This document shows, one piece after another, positions 9,095 through 18,744 of a stretch of DNA of 64,000 bases (the first letter of the stretch is position 1; each line of letters opens with the position of its first letter). The stretch is from positions 577,536 through 641,535 of the forward strand of contig NZ_KI530762.1 of NCBI RefSeq assembly GCF_000488275.1, given 5' to 3'. The position numbers were made by a program, and so were the translations under genes. This DNA comes from Acinetobacter brisouii CIP 110357 (GTDB lineage: Bacteria; Pseudomonadota; Gammaproteobacteria; Pseudomonadales; Moraxellaceae). Under the pieces are notes generated by a model. That model did no database searches. It saw only the letters and a program-made list of their open reading frames with translations, and was not told the DNA's origin.

Positions 9095-10016
9095 TCAGCA
9101 TAATTCCAATAATATTCAGCGCGCAACCCAGCCACTGCCAAAGATTGAGATGCTCATTTAAAAATAAAACAGCCAATAAAATAGTCAGAATTGGGCCAAT
9201 CGCGGCAATCATGGCGGACTGTGATGCACCAATACGGGCAATACTTTGCATTAATAGCATCGTAGGAAGTACCGTAACAAATAAACCCAACCCAATTCCA
9301 TAAGCCCAAACCCCTACAGGAAGCTGTGCTAAGAGATGTAAAGGTTGTGGTGTTGCGATTAAAAAATGTACTAATGTGCCAATGCAAGCTATGCTCAGTG
9401 CAAGTCCTGTGAAATTTGAAGCACCAAATTTTTCAATTAAACGAGGAGTGAGCAGTAGATAGCAGGCGAATGCAACAGCACTGGCAAACACTAAACTTGC
9501 CCCTAACCAGAAATTGCTCTGCATTGGTGCATGATTTTGCTCTTGCAGCATCACAATGACCGTGCCTCCATAACTTAGCAAAATGGCAATATACGCTTTT
9601 AGTCGTAAAGGTTGTTTGTAAATTATGCTCGATGCCAGCACGGTGAGCGTTGGATACAAAAATAAGATAATCCGCTCTAAAGAAGCGCTAATGTACATGA
9701 GACCGATAAAGTCCAGCCAACTGGCAAAGTAATACCCTAGCAAGCCTGCAATGACCAAAAGTCCCCAGTCTTTGGGCTGAAGAGCCTGTCTTTGCTTGCG
9801 AAAATACCATGCCATAAACAGAAAAAAAGGCAAAGCACTGCCCATGCGAAGCGCCATCAAGACCGTTGCATCAACCTGAGACGACAAGGCATAGGCTTGT
9901 TTAATAAAAATGGCTTTTGAGCTAAATAAAAATGCAGCACATAGCGCAAAAACTGAACCGATCTGGTTGCGTGAGAATGAAATAGGCATGGAATAAGATG
10001 AAGAATTAATCTTCAT
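9063..10016 (-). CDS. EamA/DMT-superfamily transporter
   Basis: Ten hydrophobic segments in two EamA repeats are visible, beginning SVFALCAAFLFSSKAIFIKQ and ending LNIIGIMLISLSKHRLKH. Family members export amino acids or metabolites, but the substrate here is unknown. The start is uncertain. An ATG at 10016 gives 317 residues. A GTG at 10058 overlaps a TATAAAAT -10-like sequence and is unlikely, and an ATG at 9989 is also possible. None has a well-spaced Shine-Dalgarno sequence. It is convergent with soxR and divergent from pntAA. Confidence 0.85.
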   Translation of the reverse strand: MKINSSSYSMPISFSRNQIGSVFALCAAFLFSSKAIFIKQAYALSSQVDATVLMALRMGSALPFFLFMAWYFRKQRQALQPKDWGLLVIAGLLGYYFASWLDFIGLMYISASLERIILFLYPTLTVLASSIIYKQPLRLKAYIAILLSYGGTVIVMLQEQNHAPMQSNFWLGASLVFASAVAFACYLLLTPRLIEKFGASNFTGLALSIACIGTLVHFLIATPQPLHLLAQLPVGVWAYGIGLGLFVTVLPTMLLMQSIARIGASQSAMIAAIGPILTILLAVLFLNEHLNLWQWLGCALNIIGIMLISLSKHRLKH

Positions 10017-10220
10017 TAAAATGAAGCAAAACTTTCCTATTTTATACTCTTGAGTCACGATTAATAAGCATTAAATGGAAATATCATCATTTATTAAATA
10101 AATAATGGGTGGTATTTTCGAAAAGTTTGATTAGAATCCAAACAACATGCAGAAAAAATGGGAGAAACATTGCAGTTTGCGATGTTTTTAACACACAAAC
10201 TAGCCTGAGGAACATGCTCA

Positions 10221-11348
10221 ATGCAAATCGGAATTCCTATGGAGACAGTTGCTGGAGAAAGTCGAGTCGCAGCGACCCCAGAAACTGTAAAGAAGTTGGT
10301 TGGCGCTGGTCATAGCGTTGTCATTCAAAAAGGGGCAGGGCGTAAAGCGGCCTATCTTGATGATGCTTATACGCAGGTCGGCGCGACAATCGCTGAAGAT
10401 GCTTATCAAGGCAGTCAGATTATTTTGAAAGTTCGTGCACCCCAAGGGGATGAAATCAGTAAGATTTCAGCAAACACAACGGTCATCGCGATGTTTGACC
10501 CGTATCGTAATACTGAACTTGAACAGTTTGCAACCCAACAGATTTCAGCATTTGCATTGGAGTTGTTGCCTCGAACTTTATCTCGTGCACAAAACATGGA
10601 TGTTCTCTCTTCTCAGGCGAACTTGTCAGGCTATAAATCGGTACTGCTTGCTGCAAATGAATACCAGCGTATGTTCCCGATGCTGATGACTGCCGCAGGT
10701 ACAGTGAAACCTGCGCGCGTGGTGGTGATGGGTGTTGGTGTTGCAGGTTTGCAAGCCATTGCAACCGCCAAGCGTTTGGGTGCTGTGGTGGAAGCAACCG
10801 ATTTGCGTCCAACCGCTAAAGATCAGGTTGAGTCTTTGGGGGGTAAGTGGCTCGATGTGCCAATGTCCGAAGAAGAACAGCAGCGTGCTGCCGATGCAGC
10901 GAAGAATGGTTATGGTTGGATGCCAGGCGAACAGTACATCAAGGATCAGGCTGCAATTGTCGATAAAGCAGTGGCCAATGCGGATATCGTGATTACCACA
11001 GCACTGTTGCCTGGACGTAATGCACCGCGTCTGATCAAGGCAGAAACCGTTGCCAAAATGAAAGCAGGTTCTGTGATTCTGGATATGGCGGTAGAAACTG
11101 GTGGTAACGTCGAAGGCTCGAAAGTCGGTGAAACCGTGACCACTGAAAATGGCGTGAAAATTCTGGGTGTACCGAATATTCCAGCCACAGTGGCAACAGA
11201 AGCTTCGGCGCTATATGCCCGTAACGTTTTTAATTTCCTTGAAACACTTTTTGATAAAGACAAGAACTTCTTGATCAATCAGGAAGATGAAATTCAAAAA
11301 GCCTTATTGGTTACTCATGGCGGCACACTGCTGTTCAAGCGCGGTTAA
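10221..11348 (+). CDS. pntAA: NAD(P) transhydrogenase subunit alpha part 1 (NAD-binding domain I)
   Basis: This is the peripheral NAD(H)-binding domain of proton-translocating transhydrogenase, which uses the proton gradient to make NADPH from NADH. The 375-residue chain starts [23 protein letters not shown] and has the Rossmann glycine motif [14 protein letters not shown] followed by VEATDLRP, and [13 protein letters not shown]. In enterics this domain is fused to the first membrane segment in one PntA; here it is separate, as in Rhodospirillum. GAGG lies about 11 nt before the ATG. It leads pntAA-pntAB-pntB, with pntAB starting 11 nt after its stop. Confidence 0.97.
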   Translation: MQIGIPMETVAGESRVAATPETVKKLVGAGHSVVIQKGAGRKAAYLDDAYTQVGATIAEDAYQGSQIILKVRAPQGDEISKISANTTVIAMFDPYRNTELEQFATQQISAFALELLPRTLSRAQNMDVLSSQANLSGYKSVLLAANEYQRMFPMLMTAAGTVKPARVVVMGVGVAGLQAIATAKRLGAVVEATDLRPTAKDQVESLGGKWLDVPMSEEEQQRAADAAKNGYGWMPGEQYIKDQAAIVDKAVANADIVITTALLPGRNAPRLIKAETVAKMKAGSVILDMAVETGGNVEGSKVGETVTTENGVKILGVPNIPATVATEASALYARNVFNFLETLFDKDKNFLINQEDEIQKALLVTHGGTLLFKRG

Positions 11349-11359
11349 GGGGAATTCTC

Positions 11360-11686
11360 ATGGTTGAAACCATTACGATTTTTGTGTTGGCGATTTTTGT
11401 CGGTTACTACGTGGTTTGGGGTGTAACGCCTGCATTGCATACGCCGTTGATGGCAGTGACCAATGCCTTGTCATCGATCATTGTAGTTGGTGCGATGTTG
11501 CAAACTGTTGGTATGCCTGCGCTTGGCATTGATGCCAATGTGCAATTCCAAAGCATCAATGTGGTGAGTGTGTTGGGTGCAATTGCGGTGTTTCTTGCCA
11601 GTATTAATATTTTTGGTGGCTTTGCGGTCACTGCGCGCATGCTGGAAATGTTTAAACCAAAGCAAAAAAATAAAGAGGGTGGCTAA
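11360..11686 (+). CDS. pntAB: NAD(P) transhydrogenase subunit alpha part 2 (membrane)
   Basis: This 108-residue integral membrane subunit supplies the first helices of the proton channel (domain II). The sequence [27 protein letters not shown] and a third helix [28 protein letters not shown] are characteristic, and it ends with a charged tail. The stop codon is directly followed by the pntB ATG with no spacer, so translation is coupled. Its separate existence confirms the three-subunit transhydrogenase layout. Confidence 0.97.
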   Translation: MVETITIFVLAIFVGYYVVWGVTPALHTPLMAVTNALSSIIVVGAMLQTVGMPALGIDANVQFQSINVVSVLGAIAVFLASINIFGGFAVTARMLEMFKPKQKNKEGG

Positions 11687-13144
11687 ATGGAATTTATTCG
11701 AGCGAATGCGGATTGGTTCTACCTGATTGGTGCTGTCCTGTTTATTTTAACGCTACGTGGTTTGTCGAGTCCGAAAACTGCAATTACGGGTAACCGTTAC
11801 GGCATGATCGCGATGGCGATTGCAGTCTTGAGTACCTTCTTTATTGCTGACCATCCTGTGGTCTGGATGATTGGTGGTGCGATGGTGCTTGGTGCGGTGG
11901 TCGGTATTGCCCGTGCACGTACCGTTCCAATGACGCAAATGCCAGAAACCGTGGCGTTAATGCACTCTTTGGTGGGTTTGTCTGCGGTACTGATCGCAGT
12001 TGCGGCAATCTTGCACAACAACCAAATCTCTGCATTGTTTGCACAAAATGAAGCTGCATTAACCGCAGCAGGCGTACAACATGCGCACATGAGCAAAGTT
12101 CACTTGTTTGAATTGTTTGTGGGTTGTTTTGTTGGTGCGATTACCTTTACGGCATCTGTGTTTGCTTACGGCAAACTGGCTGCGAAAAAATGGGCAAAAA
12201 CCATTGCAGGCGCATGGGTAAAACCTGTACAGGCAACCTTGTTTATTGCCATGTTGGTGTGTGGTTTCTACTTCTTTAGTACAGGAAACATGCCTGCATT
12301 CTGGGCGATGACTGCACTTGCGCTAGCATTCGGTTGGGTCTGGATTGCACCTGTCGGTGGTGGTGACATGCCTGTGGTGGTCTCACTACTTAACTCATTC
12401 TCAGGTTGGGCAGCGGCAGGGATTGGTTTTACGCTTGAAAACAACATGCTGATCGTAGCGGGTTCACTGGTCGGTTCTTCAGGTGCGATTCTGTCTTACA
12501 TCATGTGTAAGGCCATGAACCGTAACATCCTCAATGTCTTGTTTGGCGGGGCAATGGGTGGAGCAGCAGTTGCAGGTGCCAAAGCGACAGGCGAGCAAGC
12601 ACAGCGTAACTACCGTTCAGGTTCGGCAGATGATGCAGGCTTCCTGATGTCAAATGCAGACAGTGTGGTGATTGTACCGGGTTATGGTATGGCGCAGGGT
12701 CGTGCACAAAACGCGGTGAAAGAATTGGCAAATTTGTTGAAAGAAGAAGGGGTTAAAGTCCGCTTTGCGATTCACCCAGTGGCGGGTCGTATGCCAGGTC
12801 ACATGAACGTATTGTTGGCAGAAGCAGATGTTCCGTATGAAGACATCTTGGAAATGGATGAGATTAACTCTGACTTTCCTGCAACAGACGTGGTGTTGGT
12901 CATCGGTGCAAATGACGTGGTCAACCCAGCAGCAAAAGATGATCCAGGTTCACCAATCTACGGTATGCCAATTCTGGAAGCGCATAAAGCACGTACCATT
13001 ATGGTGATCAAGCGCTCTATGGCAACAGGTTATGCAGGTCTGGACAATGACTTGTTCTATAACGAAAAAACCATGATGGTGTTTGGCGATGCCAAAAAAG
13101 TGGTTGAAGATATGGCTAAAGCCATTAACGGTACAGGTCACTAA
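11687..13144 (+). CDS. pntB: NAD(P) transhydrogenase subunit beta
   Basis: PntB carries the remaining membrane helices and the NADP(H)-binding domain III. The 485-residue length is typical. Helical segments run to about residue 275. The soluble C-terminal domain contains VVIVPGYGMAQGRAQ, RFAIHPVAGRMPGHMNVLLAEA and the NADP-lid region LVIGANDVVNPAAKDDPGSP, all highly conserved. It is the last gene of the operon and is followed by an intrinsic terminator. Together the three subunits are a main source of NADPH for biosynthesis. Confidence 0.98.
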   Translation: MEFIRANADWFYLIGAVLFILTLRGLSSPKTAITGNRYGMIAMAIAVLSTFFIADHPVVWMIGGAMVLGAVVGIARARTVPMTQMPETVALMHSLVGLSAVLIAVAAILHNNQISALFAQNEAALTAAGVQHAHMSKVHLFELFVGCFVGAITFTASVFAYGKLAAKKWAKTIAGAWVKPVQATLFIAMLVCGFYFFSTGNMPAFWAMTALALAFGWVWIAPVGGGDMPVVVSLLNSFSGWAAAGIGFTLENNMLIVAGSLVGSSGAILSYIMCKAMNRNILNVLFGGAMGGAAVAGAKATGEQAQRNYRSGSADDAGFLMSNADSVVIVPGYGMAQGRAQNAVKELANLLKEEGVKVRFAIHPVAGRMPGHMNVLLAEADVPYEDILEMDEINSDFPATDVVLVIGANDVVNPAAKDDPGSPIYGMPILEAHKARTIMVIKRSMATGYAGLDNDLFYNEKTMMVFGDAKKVVEDMAKAINGTGH

Positions 13145-13158
13145 TTGAATCTGGCCTT

Positions 13159-13185
13159 AAAAAACCACCTTCGGGTGGTTTTTTT
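13159..13185 (+). terminator. Intrinsic terminator of pntAA-pntAB-pntB
   Basis: The stem aaaccacc / ggtggttt closes a ttcg tetraloop and is followed by a T-run. It starts 14 nt after the pntB stop. Confidence 0.95.
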
Positions 13186-13375
13186 ATGCTGTGGAGTCTG
13201 AAAAAAGGTGCGCTGAGTCATGATTCAAACCATAAAATTTAGTGGCTATTAATATGATTTAAAAGCTGGTTTTGGCATGTAAATTCTAGGTTTGATTCCA
13301 CACATTGATTTGCATTTGTTTTAACATCAACATCTATAGCATTTCCTCGCAAATTCATAACGGAATGAAGAGTCA

Positions 13376-14305
13376 ATGGAACTTAGACAGCTACAATCAT
13401 TCGTTACGATTGTTGAACAGGGCAGCATCGGAAAAGCTGCCCAAAAACTCGATGTCGGTACTTCAGCTTTAAGTCAGCAAATTTCAAAATTAGAGTCTGA
13501 GTTATCGACACGTTTGTTACAGCGTTCGGCATTGGGTGTCACCCCAACGCCTGCAGGACTGGCGTTTTTAAAACAGGCACAGTTGGTTTTACGCCATGCC
13601 AGTCAAGCTGTCGAAGCGGCACAGTCTTCTCGTTTGGTGGGGTATGTCAGTGTTGGTTTTCCGCCAAGTACAGCATCTATTCTTGCGGTTCCTTTTATTA
13701 AAATCATGGCTGAACGCTATCCCGATATCAAAGTACATCTGGTTGAAAGTTTATCGGGGAATCTGGTGCAATTAATTAATTCCCGACAGCTCGATATCGC
13801 CATTATTTTCAGTCAGGATATTGATAAAAACTGGTTTTTACAGCCTTTGGTTTCAGAGTCGATGTTTTTGATTGCCAATGATGATTTTTTAAAAATCTAT
13901 CATTTAGAAGATTATTTAAAATTGGGCAGCATTCCCTTAAAAGCTTTAGCGAAGCTACCCTTGGCTTTGCCGAGCACCAATCATGGGTTAAGAAAATTGG
14001 TTGAACAGCAACAGATCGAGCTGAATGTAACCTATGAAATTGATGGTTTAAGCCTGTTGATGAACACAGTTTCCAATTTATGCGTGGCAACAATTCAGCC
14101 AGGCAGTGCTTTTATCAATCATCGCCATCAGCATTTAAATTTTTTAAAAGTGGTCGACCCATCGATAGACCGAACCAATTATTTGATTAGCTTTCCTGAA
14201 GATGAATTATCGCCTGCAAGTTTGGCAGCCAAAGCAGTAATTCGTTCATGTATTCATGATTTGATTGAACAACAGGCTTGGCCAAGTGCAAAGAAAGTTG
14301 AATGA
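13376..14305 (+). CDS. tcuR: LysR-family regulator, probable tricarballylate regulator TcuR
   Basis: The 309-residue chain has the N-terminal LysR winged helix (MELRQLQSFVTIVEQGSIGKAAQKLDVGTSALSQQI) and a periplasmic-binding-like effector domain starting near VGYVSVGFPPSTASI. It lies upstream of and in the same direction as tcuA-tcuB, as tcuR does in Salmonella, where it activates tricarballylate use. The 325-nt gap before tcuA leaves room for a LysR-regulated promoter. The LysR family is certain; the TcuR name rests on neighbours and general similarity. Confidence 0.8.
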   Translation: MELRQLQSFVTIVEQGSIGKAAQKLDVGTSALSQQISKLESELSTRLLQRSALGVTPTPAGLAFLKQAQLVLRHASQAVEAAQSSRLVGYVSVGFPPSTASILAVPFIKIMAERYPDIKVHLVESLSGNLVQLINSRQLDIAIIFSQDIDKNWFLQPLVSESMFLIANDDFLKIYHLEDYLKLGSIPLKALAKLPLALPSTNHGLRKLVEQQQIELNVTYEIDGLSLLMNTVSNLCVATIQPGSAFINHRHQHLNFLKVVDPSIDRTNYLISFPEDELSPASLAAKAVIRSCIHDLIEQQAWPSAKKVE

Positions 14306-14630
14306 CTTGGCTTCTATGTGGGCTATGGATGTTTCACAGATAGATGCTTGCGACGACTTTGCGGTACAAGGTGTTTAAGTATTTTGAAGTAAGAATGAGA
14401 AAATTGAGAGATGCTTAAATGAGTCATTTGACCAATAATGCCACGCATGAATAAAATCTCACAAGCTCTAAACATCTATAAGCTCAATTTGATGCAATAA
14501 AAAAGGTATTTTATTTTTTAAATATAAATAATTTGATGTTTAAAAATATTAAACCCCTCATCGCTTTTGCCTGCTTACGGCATGGTGTATTTTCGCTTAA
14601 ATTTGTCCCAAATATAGAGGGATGAATCAC
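14306..14630. other. Intergenic region between tcuR and tcuA
   Basis: An AT-rich stretch of about 325 bases with no credible gene. It should contain the tcuA promoter and any TcuR binding site. Several A/T tracts around 14500-14560 could host a T-N11-A LysR site, but I could not pick one with confidence. Confidence 0.5.
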
Positions 14631-16043
14631 ATGTATGATGTGCTTGTAATTGGTGGTGGCAATGCCGCTTTATGTGCAGCAATAACTGCACGTGAAGAGG
14701 GTGCATCAGTATTATTGCTTGAAGCCGCGCCTAAGGAATGGCGTGGTGGTAATTCACAACATACCCGTAATTTACGCTGTATGCATAATGCACCGCAAGA
14801 TGTGCTGATCGACGCTTACCCAGAAGAAGAATATTGGCAAGATTTGCTCAAAGTCACAGGTGGAAAAACTAATGAAGAATTGGCGCGCCTCGTTATCCGC
14901 AGTACGGAAACTTGCCGCGAATGGATGAAAAAACACGGGGTTAATTTCCAGCCGCCACTCTCTGGTGCACTGCATGTGGCACGTACCAACGCCTTTTTTA
15001 TGGGAGGTGGTAAGGCTTTGGTCAATGCGTATTTTCGAAGTGCAGAAAATCTGGGTGTTGACGTTCGCTACAACACCAAAATTAAAGAATTAGAGTTGGA
15101 CGGTAGTCGGTTTATTGCAGCAATCGCTGAGGATGGAACGCGATATGAAGCAAAATCTTGTGTACTTGCCGCTGGTGGTTTTGAGTCAAATTTAGAATGG
15201 TTGCGTGAAGCTTGGGGACAAAATGAAGCGGGCGAATGGCCTGCCGATAATTTTATTATTCGTGGAACACGTTTTAATCAGGGCACTTTACTCAAATTTA
15301 TGATTGAGCAAGGTGCAGATGTGATTGGTGATCCATCTCAATCCCACTGTGTGGCTGTGGATGCCCGTGCGCCACTTTATGATGGCGGGATTTGTACCCG
15401 AATTGACTGTGTATCTCTAGGGATTGTGGTTAATCAAAATGCAGTGCGCTTCTATGATGAAGGCGAGGATTTTTGGCCTAAACGTTATGCCATTTGGGGA
15501 CGTTTAGTCGCGAAACAGCCGAATCAAATTGGCTTCTCGATTATCGATTCAAAATCAGTGGGGCGCTTTATGCCGCCTGTATTTGAAGGTCGTAAAGCCA
15601 ATACCATTCGTGAACTTGCAGCACTGATCCATCTCGATCCAGACACGCTGGAAAAAACCGTCAACGATTTTAATCAGGCTTGTGTCAGAGGTGAGTTTAA
15701 TCACACCATTTTAGATGACTGCCATACTGAAAATTTAAGCCCAGCCAAAACGCATTGGGCAGTGCCTTTGGATTCGCCACCTTATTATGCCTATGCCTTG
15801 AAACCAGGGATTACATTTACTTACTTGGGTATGAAAGTCGAAAAAGATGCGGCTGTGCGTTTTGACCAAGTTCCGAGTCCAAATTTATATGTGGCAGGGG
15901 AAATGATGGCTGGAAATGTACTAGGACAAGGCTATACCGCAGGTGTGGGTATGTCGATCGGTACGACATTTGGGCGTATTGCAGGCAAAAATGCAGCACT
16001 TTCTGCTTTGAAAAAACCTGCTTTCAATAAGGAGGTTGTTTAA
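14631..16043 (+). CDS. tcuA: FAD-dependent tricarballylate dehydrogenase
   Basis: TcuA oxidises tricarballylate to cis-aconitate, which enters the TCA cycle. The chain starts [18 protein letters not shown], an FAD Rossmann motif, and contains [17 protein letters not shown] and near the C-terminus [35 protein letters not shown], the typical flavin-closing region of the fumarate-reductase/succinate-dehydrogenase flavoprotein group. I prefer ATG 14631 because agaggg ends 9 nt before it; ATG 14622 is only one base from that site. The stop overlaps the tcuB ATG by one base (TAATG), so the two are coupled. Confidence 0.92.
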   Translation: MYDVLVIGGGNAALCAAITAREEGASVLLLEAAPKEWRGGNSQHTRNLRCMHNAPQDVLIDAYPEEEYWQDLLKVTGGKTNEELARLVIRSTETCREWMKKHGVNFQPPLSGALHVARTNAFFMGGGKALVNAYFRSAENLGVDVRYNTKIKELELDGSRFIAAIAEDGTRYEAKSCVLAAGGFESNLEWLREAWGQNEAGEWPADNFIIRGTRFNQGTLLKFMIEQGADVIGDPSQSHCVAVDARAPLYDGGICTRIDCVSLGIVVNQNAVRFYDEGEDFWPKRYAIWGRLVAKQPNQIGFSIIDSKSVGRFMPPVFEGRKANTIRELAALIHLDPDTLEKTVNDFNQACVRGEFNHTILDDCHTENLSPAKTHWAVPLDSPPYYAYALKPGITFTYLGMKVEKDAAVRFDQVPSPNLYVAGEMMAGNVLGQGYTAGVGMSIGTTFGRIAGKNAALSALKKPAFNKEVV

Positions 16044-17179
16044 TGAATGCTCAATCAAAATCTTTAATTCCTGTGGTGCAGCTCACGGCCAATGAAGAAC
16101 AGGTGAAACAGGCTTTACAGATTTGTAATGCTTGCCGTTATTGCGAGTCATTTTGTGCTGTATTTCCAGCAATGACAAAACGGTTAGAGTTTAATCAGGC
16201 TGATATTCACTATATGGCCAATCTTTGTCATAACTGTGGGGCGTGTCTGCATGCTTGCCAATACGCTCCGCCGCATGAGTTTGGGGTGAATATTCCTCAG
16301 GCAATGGCGCAAGTTCGTTTAGAAACATATCAAAAATTTGCGACGCCTCATGCCTTTGGTAAATTGTATCAAAAAGCAGGGATCACGATTGTCAGCCTTT
16401 TGGTTGTCGCGTTTATCGCCTTTATGTTGCTTGCTTCTACGCTGCAGGGCAACGATTTATTTGGTCATTATCAAGGTAATTTTTACGCGATATTTCCACA
16501 TAATTTCTTGGCGGTAATTTTCGGTTCAGTATTTGTGGTGGCGTTTATTTTACTGTACTTTGGCATACGAAAATTTTGGAATCAAACTTCAGAAGTGGTT
16601 GCAGGGGGTGTCGAACAACCTGATATTTTACAAGCCACTAAAAATATCTTAACACTAAAATATCTAGATGGTGGGCATGGTAAAGGCTGTAACGAAGAAG
16701 ATGATCGTTACACACTTGCTCGTCGTCGATTTCACCATTTCACCATGTATGGTTTCCTGCTGTGTTTTGCCGCCACACTGGTCGCAACAGCCTATCACTT
16801 TTTATTGAATATTCACGCGCCTTATCCATTTTTCAGTGTGCCCGTAATTTTGGGGACTTTGGGTGGGCTTGGTTTAATTATTGGCCCTGCGGGATTATTA
16901 TCGCTGAATTTAAAACGTGATCCAAAGCATGGTGATCCAAAACAGAAGCCAATGGATCGTGGATTTATTTTTCTTTTACTTCTGATCAGTACCACGGGTT
17001 TAGCACTACTTGGATTACGCGATAGTTCATGGATGGCGCTTTTATTGGTTGTGCATTTGGCAACCGTCATGACCCTGTTTTTAACCATTCCTTTTGGCAA
17101 GTTCGCACATGGTTTTTATCGTGGTGCAGCCTTACTTAAATTCGCAGTTGAAGAACGCAAAAGTAAGAAAGCCAAATAA
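16043..17179 (+). CDS. tcuB: Tricarballylate utilisation iron-sulfur/membrane protein
   Basis: TcuB takes electrons from the FADH2 of TcuA into the membrane quinone pool. The N-terminus holds two [4Fe-4S] ligand sets: Cys28, Cys31, Cys34, Cys38 ([11 protein letters not shown]) and Cys62, Cys65, Cys68, Cys72 ([11 protein letters not shown]). Several transmembrane helices follow from about residue 110, with histidines around [13 protein letters not shown] and [10 protein letters not shown] that could bind heme. The 378-residue length fits the family. The start codon overlaps the tcuA stop. No tcuC transporter follows; a 13-bp perfect hairpin lies just after the stop. Confidence 0.93.
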   Translation: MNAQSKSLIPVVQLTANEEQVKQALQICNACRYCESFCAVFPAMTKRLEFNQADIHYMANLCHNCGACLHACQYAPPHEFGVNIPQAMAQVRLETYQKFATPHAFGKLYQKAGITIVSLLVVAFIAFMLLASTLQGNDLFGHYQGNFYAIFPHNFLAVIFGSVFVVAFILLYFGIRKFWNQTSEVVAGGVEQPDILQATKNILTLKYLDGGHGKGCNEEDDRYTLARRRFHHFTMYGFLLCFAATLVATAYHFLLNIHAPYPFFSVPVILGTLGGLGLIIGPAGLLSLNLKRDPKHGDPKQKPMDRGFIFLLLLISTTGLALLGLRDSSWMALLLVVHLATVMTLFLTIPFGKFAHGFYRGAALLKFAVEERKSKKAK

Positions 17180-17187
17180 CGACACAT

Positions 17188-17230
17188 TGGTTCACTGAAT
17201 GAAATTCATTCATAAAAATTCAGTGAACCA
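17188..17230. repeat. Perfect 13-bp inverted repeat after tcuB
   Basis: The arms tggttcactgaat (17188-17200) and attcagtgaacca (17218-17230) pair perfectly around a 17-nt loop that itself contains the small palindrome atgaaattcat overlapping the arm edge. It starts 9 nt after the tcuB stop. No T-run follows on either strand, so it is not a classic terminator. It may protect the mRNA 3' end or work with Rho. Confidence 0.7.
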
Positions 17231-17640
17231 TCAAATGATCTTACCGATAAATAAAAATCAGGTGAATTACGAGCAAAAAGAATATGCAGGGCAAACTAAA
17301 ATTGAACTGTATAAAAAGTCAGCATTAACACTTTCAATCAGATGATTTGACCATGTAGTTAGATGATCAGATCATATCCAATCAAGGTTTGAAACGGGTC
17401 TATGATCTAAGAAAAGATGCAACCTCGGCTGAAGGGTAATGTAACAATGACTGAATGCAAACTGATTTAGAACAAATGGAAAACGAGAGTTAAAAATATC
17501 CAACTTGGATATACTGTGCTTAATAGTTGATTGTATTATATTTTTTAATTGTAGTTAAATAATAGGATTCTACCTGATTCGCTATTTTTATCCTTTTAAG
17601 GTTTAATATCGTATAAACATAAAATATTTTTTAGTAATAA
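17231..17640. other. AT-rich intergenic region before the orphan lipoprotein
   Basis: About 410 bases with no clear gene. A 36-codon ATG ORF at 17235-17345 is open but has no ribosome binding site and no recognised similarity. The last 150 bases are strongly AT-rich, contain several TATA-like hexamers, and presumably hold the promoter of the lipoprotein gene. Confidence 0.45.
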
Positions 17641-18432
17641 ATGATGATTCAAAATATATATTTAAAAATGCTAAAAATCTTACTCATAAATACAGCACTG
17701 GTTAGCTTAACAGGGTGTTTTGACAAATCATCCGATACTAAACAGATCCACTCAACTGTGACCATCGGAGATTTGGGAGGCGTACCTGTCAATTTACCGA
17801 ATCATATTGTTCGTTTGGTTGAATATGATGGAGATCCGAGTTGGGGTGAAAAACGAGTAGGAGATATCCCTGAAAGAACCTATCAATCTAAAATCAATAG
17901 TTTTGGTTTTGACATTCGTTATACCGATGGCCAATTGCTAGATAAAAATAATGAAAATTTGAGAAAAGAATACAAGGAAAAGTATTTGCAATCTGATAAC
18001 CCTTGGATTTCTGTTGGTATTAACTCGGGTAAAAGATATTGCGGTAAAGGCTCGACTCATCGTCTTGGTGATGGAACGATTCACCCACAGACTAAAGATT
18101 CTCCAGTTCATACATACGCTAAGCTTGCGGATAAACAATATGGGCTTGAGGTTTATGCTCCGCCAGAAGTTGATCCTAAAACCAATATGCCTTGGCGTGA
18201 AAATCAATATGCAAAAGACGTATTTATTCAACGAAATAAAAATGGTGAGATTGTAGTATTTATAAAATGTAGTAATCGACAAGTGCGTAGTGCACAGTGT
18301 ACACAATATTTTGATTTAGAGCCGAATATGCATCTTGATGTTTATGCTAGGTATTCAAGAGGTGACTTAGAACATTGGCAGCAAATACAGTCACAGATTA
18401 CACAGGCAATTTTAAACTTTAGAAAAATATAA
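17641..18432 (+). CDS. Orphan lipoprotein of unknown function, immunity-like
   Basis: The chain has a lipoprotein signal: a hydrophobic run (MLKILLINTALVSLTGC) ending in a lipobox LTGC with Cys26, or Cys17 if translation starts at the ATG at 17668. It is thus exported and lipid-anchored. The mature part begins near IGDLGGVPVNLPNHIVRLVEYDGDP and has four further cysteines. From memory, lipoproteins with a similar DLGGVPV...VEYDGDP opening occur next to type VI secretion lipase effectors in Acinetobacter and relatives, often in multiple copies; I cannot check this here. No effector gene adjoins. Base composition is more AT-rich than in neighbouring genes, which suggests acquisition. No clear Shine-Dalgarno sequence is seen. 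Confidence 0.65.
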   Translation: MMIQNIYLKMLKILLINTALVSLTGCFDKSSDTKQIHSTVTIGDLGGVPVNLPNHIVRLVEYDGDPSWGEKRVGDIPERTYQSKINSFGFDIRYTDGQLLDKNNENLRKEYKEKYLQSDNPWISVGINSGKRYCGKGSTHRLGDGTIHPQTKDSPVHTYAKLADKQYGLEVYAPPEVDPKTNMPWRENQYAKDVFIQRNKNGEIVVFIKCSNRQVRSAQCTQYFDLEPNMHLDVYARYSRGDLEHWQQIQSQITQAILNFRKI

Positions 18433-18744
18433 GTTATTGTTATGAATAATAGTTTTTCATGGATAAAGGTTGAACTTGCGATGAGATGTAAAGCTGTGGC
18501 TTCTTTTTTTACAATATAGAGATAAAAAATTGTTAATTTTTACTAAATGAATGATTTAATTAATCGTATTTATATTTTATGAAAAGAAAGATCATAGTTG
18601 AGCATGTAGACTTAAATGTTTAATTTTGTTTTCATTTTTAGATGTTTAAAAGATATGTAATAAGATTTTTTGGTTTTTATTGAGAATAATTATTAATAAG
18701 TTTAATATTTACAAATATTTTTATGTTCATACTTTGCAGATTTT
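18433..18744. other. Intergenic region between lipoprotein and TonB receptor
   Basis: About 310 very AT-rich bases without a gene. The 3' part carries a Fur-box-like palindrome (listed separately). No intrinsic terminator with a stable stem was seen after the lipoprotein gene. Confidence 0.6.
18681..18695 (+). promoter_or_regulatory. Fur-box-like operator of the siderophore receptor
   Basis: The sequence tgagaataattatta matches the 7-1-7 Fur model (TGATAAT-n-ATTATCA) at 12 of 14 arm positions. It lies 50 nt before the receptor ATG, where Fur-Fe(II) would block the promoter. This predicts derepression under iron starvation. Confidence 0.75.

Noticed and set aside
17235..17345. 36-codon ATG ORF after tcuB
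   Set aside because: No Shine-Dalgarno sequence, no recognised similarity, and it starts 4 nt after a hairpin. It could be a gene remnant, but support is too thin.
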